Assembly: GCA_021786135.1 (NCBI GenBank)
Contig: JAJYNV010000419.1
Location: 1,054 to 9,304, forward strand
Source of the DNA: Bacillota bacterium
GTDB taxonomy: Bacteria > Bacillota > Sulfobacillia > JAJZYS01 > JAJYTV01
DNA: 8,251 nt
Reading direction: 5' to 3'
Part shown: piece after piece, positions 5,336 to 8,251 of the stretch
Position numbering within the stretch: the stretch's first letter is position 1
Layout: the number at the start of each line of letters is the position of its first letter
Notes under the pieces: model-generated
Databases searched by the model: none
What the model saw: the letters and a program-made list of their open reading frames with translations, nothing else
Told to the model about the DNA's origin: nothing
Made by a program: the position numbers and the translations under genes

Positions 5336-6676
5336 ATGCGCTTCACCCCGCATACCGAGGAAGATCGGCGCGAAATGCTGCGGCAGATCGGCGCCTCCTC
5401 CGTCGAGGAGCTCTTCTCCGATCTGCCTGAGGCCGTGCGCCTCGATCGTCCCCTGCATCTGCCTGAGGGCCTTTCCGAAAGTGAAGTGGCCCAGCTTCTG
5501 GCGGACCTTGCGGCACAAGACCTCGACATGGGCCGGCATGTCTCGTTCCTAGGCGCCGGTGCTTACGACCGCTACATCCCGTCCGTCGTGGGCGAGATGC
5601 TGCGGCGCTCGGAGTTCTACACGGCGTACACGCCGTACCAGCCTGAGATCAGCCAAGGCACGCTGCAGGCCATCTTCGAGTTCCAGTCGCTGATCGCCGC
5701 CCTCACGGACCTCGACATTGCGCAGGCTTCCCTCTACGACGGCGCCACGGCCGTGGCCGAAGCCGCGATGCTGGCCTGGGGCCAGACGGGCAGGGAGCGG
5801 ATCGTCGTCGCGCGCTCCGTCGACCCGCAGTACCGGGCCGTCCTGCGCACCTACGCGCACGGCCGCGGGCTTGAAGTGGTAGAGCTGCCGCTCCGCGACG
5901 GGCGCGCAGCGGCCGAGGATGTCACCGCGGTGGCCGAGGGAGCTGCCTGCGTCATTGTGCAGCACCCGAACTTCTTCGGCCTGCTCGAGGACGTCGACAG
6001 CATGGTCAAGGCGACGCACGCCGCCGGTGCACTCTACATCGCAGTCTCGGACCCCATCTCGCTGGCCGTGCTGCGGCCGCCAGGCGCCTACGGTGCCGAC
6101 GTCGCCGTGGGTGAGGGCCAGGCGCTCGGCATCGCGCCGTCGTTCGGCGGTCCGTTCCTCGGCTTCATGGCCGCACGTCAGGAGTACCTGAGGCGCCTGC
6201 CGGGCCGCATCGTCGGCGAGACGGCGGACAAGGACGGCAAGAAGGGCTACGTCCTCACGTTCCAGACGCGTGAGCAGCACATCCGGCGTGAGAAGGCCAC
6301 ATCCAACATCTGCACCAACCAGGGCCTCATGGCTCTTTCCGCAACGATCTACACGACTCTCCTGGGACCGGAGGGACTCAGGCAGGCCGCGGCGCTCTCG
6401 ATCGAGGGAGCCCATGTCCTGGGCGACGGGCTCGGCCGGGTGGCCGGCGCCGATCTGGCGTTCTCAGGTCCCTACGCCTTCGAGGTCGCGGTGCGCAGCC
6501 GGGCGAAGGTCGCCGATGTCGAGGCGGCCATGCTGAAGGCAGGCATGCTCGGACCGCTCGACCTCGAGCGGTTCTACCCGGAGCTCCCTGGCTACATGCT
6601 GCTCTCCGTCACGGAGAAGAGGACAACCGAGGAGATCGGAAGGCTCCTCGACGTGCTGCAGGGGGTCGAGGCATGA
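5336..6676 (+). CDS. gcvPA: Glycine dehydrogenase (decarboxylating) subunit 1, P protein N-terminal half
   Basis: GcvPA (EC 1.4.4.2, subunit 1) is the half of the two-gene P protein that pairs with GcvPB to decarboxylate glycine and load GcvH. It is 446 residues, the standard size. Landmarks are FTPHTEEDRREML at the start, FLGAGAYDRYIPSVV (71-85), EFYTAYTPYQPEISQGTLQ (93-111), YDGATAVAEAA (134-144), IVQHPNFFGLLED, VGEGQALGIAPSFGGPFLGF, GRIVGETAD and EKATSNICTNQGLMAL. This subunit has the aminotransferase class-V-like fold but does not carry the cofactor lysine. The start ATG 5336 follows the gcvH stop after a single base; AGGAGGG at 5318-5324 lies 11 bases upstream, so coupling from gcvH probably helps. 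The upstream extension of the same frame to 5153 lies inside gcvH and is not coding. The stop overlaps the gcvPB start as ATGA. Confidence 0.97.
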   Translation: MRFTPHTEEDRREMLRQIGASSVEELFSDLPEAVRLDRPLHLPEGLSESEVAQLLADLAAQDLDMGRHVSFLGAGAYDRYIPSVVGEMLRRSEFYTAYTPYQPEISQGTLQAIFEFQSLIAALTDLDIAQASLYDGATAVAEAAMLAWGQTGRERIVVARSVDPQYRAVLRTYAHGRGLEVVELPLRDGRAAAEDVTAVAEGAACVIVQHPNFFGLLEDVDSMVKATHAAGALYIAVSDPISLAVLRPPGAYGADVAVGEGQALGIAPSFGGPFLGFMAARQEYLRRLPGRIVGETADKDGKKGYVLTFQTREQHIRREKATSNICTNQGLMALSATIYTTLLGPEGLRQAAALSIEGAHVLGDGLGRVAGADLAFSGPYAFEVAVRSRAKVADVEAAMLKAGMLGPLDLERFYPELPGYMLLSVTEKRTTEEIGRLLDVLQGVEA

Positions 6677-8115
6677 AGACGATCTTCGAGGAACACGCAC
6701 CTGGACGCGGCACTGAGTATCTGCCGAGCCGCAAGGTGGACCTCGGCGCATTCCTGCCGGCGGCGGAGATCCGCAAGGAACTGCCGCTCCCGGAACTCTC
6801 CGAGGTCCAGGCAGTGCGCCACTTCACAGGTCTCTCGCGCCGCAACTACGGCGTCGACAACGGCTTCTACCCGCTCGGCTCCTGCACGATGAAGTACAAC
6901 CCCAAGATCAACGAGGACACGGCCCGCCTGCCGGGCTTCGCGCAGGTGCACCCGTACCAGAGCGAGGAGACGGTCCAGGGCGCCTTGCGGTTGATGTGGG
7001 AACTGCAGCAGGACCTCGCTGAGATCACCGGCATGGACGCCGTGTCGCTGCAGCCCGCTGCAGGCGCACACGGAGAGCTGACCGGCATCCTCATCGTCCG
7101 GGCCTACCACGAGGCGAAGGGCGATGCAGAGCGCACGCAGGTGATCGTGCCCGACTCGGCGCACGGCACCAACCCGGCCACGGCTGCCATGGCCGGCTTC
7201 GAAGTGGTGCACGTGCCGTCGGACGAGCGCGGTGGCGTCGACGTGGAGGCGCTTCGCCTTCTGGCGTCCGAGAAGACGGCGGCGCTCATGCTGACGAACC
7301 CGAACACCCTCGGCGTGTTCGATGAGCGCATCACCGAGATTGCCGAGATCATCCACGCCGCGGGTGGACTCCTCTACTACGACGGAGCCAACCTGAACGC
7401 GGTGCTCGGCCACTCGCGCCCTGGCGACATGGGCTTCGACATCGTCCACCTGAATCTGCACAAGACGTTCTCGACGCCGCACGGCGGCGGCGGCCCCGGC
7501 GCCGGCCCCGTGGGAGTCAAGGCGCATCTCAAGGACTTCCTGCCGATGCCGCTCGTGACGAACGAGCAGGGACACTTCCACCTGAGCTACGACCTGCCGC
7601 ATTCGATCGGCCAGATGCGGTCGTTCTACGGCAACTTCGGCATCCTCGTGCGCGCCTACACCTATATCCGGGCACTGGGCGGAGCGGGTCTCAGAGAGGT
7701 CTCGGACGACGCGGTGCTGAACGCCAACTACGTCCTCAGCCTGATCAAGGACCACTTCGACCTGCCCTTCGACCGCATTCCCAAGCACGAGTTCGTCGTG
7801 GCTCCACCGGAGGACCTCGTCCGCCAGAAGGGCGTCAAGACGCTCGACATCGCCAAACGGCTGCTCGACTTCGACTTCCATCCGCCGACGGTCTACTTCC
7901 CGCTCATCGTCCACGAGGCGATGATGATCGAGCCGACCGAAACGGAGACCAAGGAGACCCTGCAGGGCTTCGCCGAGATCCTCTGCCGCATCATCGACGA
8001 GGGCCGCGAGAACCCAGACTACGTCAAGTCGGCTCCGCACAACACCGTGGTGGGACGACTCGACGAGGCCAGGGCCGTCAAGCAGCCCAAGCTCCTCGAG
8101 CGGCTCGGTGGCTGA
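6673..8115 (+). CDS. gcvPB: Glycine dehydrogenase (decarboxylating) subunit 2, P protein C-terminal half
   Basis: GcvPB carries the pyridoxal-phosphate site of the split P protein. It is 480 residues, normal for subunit 2. Near the N-terminus is the highly conserved block RHFTGLSRRNYGVDNGFYPL (49-68) with GSCTMKYNPKINE directly after it. Then come SLQPAAGAHGELTG (125-138), PDSAHGTNPATAAMAGF and YYDGANLNAVLG. The cofactor lysine is Lys264 in HLNLHKTFSTPHGGGGPG. The C-terminal half has GNFGILVRAYTYIRALG and a HPPTVYFPLIV element. The ATG at 6673 overlaps the gcvPA stop (ATGA), and a G-rich AGGGGGT lies about ten bases upstream. The stop at 8113-8115 overlaps the GTG of the next gene by 8 bases. 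Nothing is truncated or missing, so with GcvPA a functional heterotetramer is expected. Confidence 0.97.
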   Translation: MKTIFEEHAPGRGTEYLPSRKVDLGAFLPAAEIRKELPLPELSEVQAVRHFTGLSRRNYGVDNGFYPLGSCTMKYNPKINEDTARLPGFAQVHPYQSEETVQGALRLMWELQQDLAEITGMDAVSLQPAAGAHGELTGILIVRAYHEAKGDAERTQVIVPDSAHGTNPATAAMAGFEVVHVPSDERGGVDVEALRLLASEKTAALMLTNPNTLGVFDERITEIAEIIHAAGGLLYYDGANLNAVLGHSRPGDMGFDIVHLNLHKTFSTPHGGGGPGAGPVGVKAHLKDFLPMPLVTNEQGHFHLSYDLPHSIGQMRSFYGNFGILVRAYTYIRALGGAGLREVSDDAVLNANYVLSLIKDHFDLPFDRIPKHEFVVAPPEDLVRQKGVKTLDIAKRLLDFDFHPPTVYFPLIVHEAMMIEPTETETKETLQGFAEILCRIIDEGRENPDYVKSAPHNTVVGRLDEARAVKQPKLLERLGG

Positions 8116-8251
8116 GCTCCTGATCCTGCGCGAGGGCGACCGCTCCGGCCGTTACAACATGGCCAGGGATCTCGCCCTCGCCGACCTTGCGCGCTCGGAC
8201 GGCAAGGCGCGCCTGCGCCTTTACGGCTGGCGCCGGCCAACGCTAGATCGG
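8108..8251 (+). CDS. Lipoate/octanoate-protein transferase family (LplA/LipM-like), N-terminal fragment
   Basis: The first 48 codons of a gene cut by the right edge. It is read from GTG 8108, which overlaps the gcvPB stop by 8 bases. The visible protein has LLILREGDRSGRYNMARDLA (5-22 and on) and RLRLYGWRRPTL (36-46). This matches the N-terminus of the BPL_LplA_LipB superfamily, where a short strand ending in G is followed by NMA.DEAL and then LRFY.W.PPT. These enzymes attach lipoate (LplA) or octanoate from acyl carrier protein (LipM) to GcvH or E2 lysines. In B. subtilis lipM lies close to gcvT-gcvPA-gcvPB, so a role in modifying GcvH Lys63 is likely. An ATG at 8159 is a poorer start because it would cut away the conserved strand and glycine. 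The catalytic lysine or cysteine lies beyond the window, so LplA and LipM cannot be separated. After PTL the gene reads DR rather than the frequent SLG or SVG. Confidence 0.75.
   Translation, partial: MAELLILREGDRSGRYNMARDLALADLARSDGKARLRLYGWRRPTLDR

Noticed and set aside
7483..7512. GGC/GCC-rich low-complexity stretch in gcvPB
   Set aside because: It encodes the glycine-rich loop after the cofactor lysine, which is conserved in the family, so the repetition is explained by coding.
6592..8040. 482-codon minus-strand frame opposite gcvPB
   Set aside because: gcvPB is complete and highly conserved on the plus strand; the antisense translation is a compositional shadow rich in V, R, D and E with no family signature.

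Overview
The window is GC-rich (roughly two thirds G+C by eye) and tightly packed bacterial DNA. Ribosome-binding sites are strong (several AGGAGG-type), and some genes start with GTG or probably TTG. The glycine decarboxylase is split into GcvPA and GcvPB, and a lipoyl-transfer gene follows it. This resembles the Bacillus subtilis arrangement, where lipM lies close to gcvT-gcvPA-gcvPB, so a high-GC Bacillota or a related deep-branching, possibly thermophilic, lineage is my best guess. Nothing in the window fixes the taxon.

There are three blocks. (1) Positions 1-1120 (+) hold the end of a Tad/Flp pilus locus: the C-terminal part of a TadB-like protein, then a complete TadC-like protein. (2) Positions 1114-3734 hold a divergent pair: a radical SAM/SPASM protein of the PqqE/NirJ-like group (closest by memory to TIGR04053) on the minus strand, and a 14-helix drug-antiporter-like MFS transporter on the plus strand. 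The radical SAM gene runs convergently into tadC and the two stop regions overlap by 7 bp. The roughly 190-bp gap between the divergent genes carries a GC-rich dyad. (3) Positions 3735-8251 (+) hold a glycine cleavage operon, gcvT-gcvH-gcvPA-gcvPB, followed by the first 48 codons of a lipoate/octanoate transferase-family gene cut by the window edge. All junctions in this block overlap or are one base apart, so one translationally coupled transcript is likely.

Together the third block encodes most of the glycine cleavage system. GcvPA/GcvPB decarboxylates glycine and loads the aminomethyl group on lipoyl-GcvH. GcvT passes the one-carbon unit to tetrahydrofolate and releases ammonia. The last gene probably acylates GcvH. 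The L protein (dihydrolipoyl dehydrogenase) is not in the window. The 101-bp leader before gcvT contains inverted repeats, one of them touching the gcvT Shine-Dalgarno sequence. It is the most interesting non-coding stretch here, but I do not recognise a glycine riboswitch in it. I see no tRNA, rRNA, CRISPR array, insertion sequence or convincing intrinsic terminator, and no clearly novel multi-gene system.
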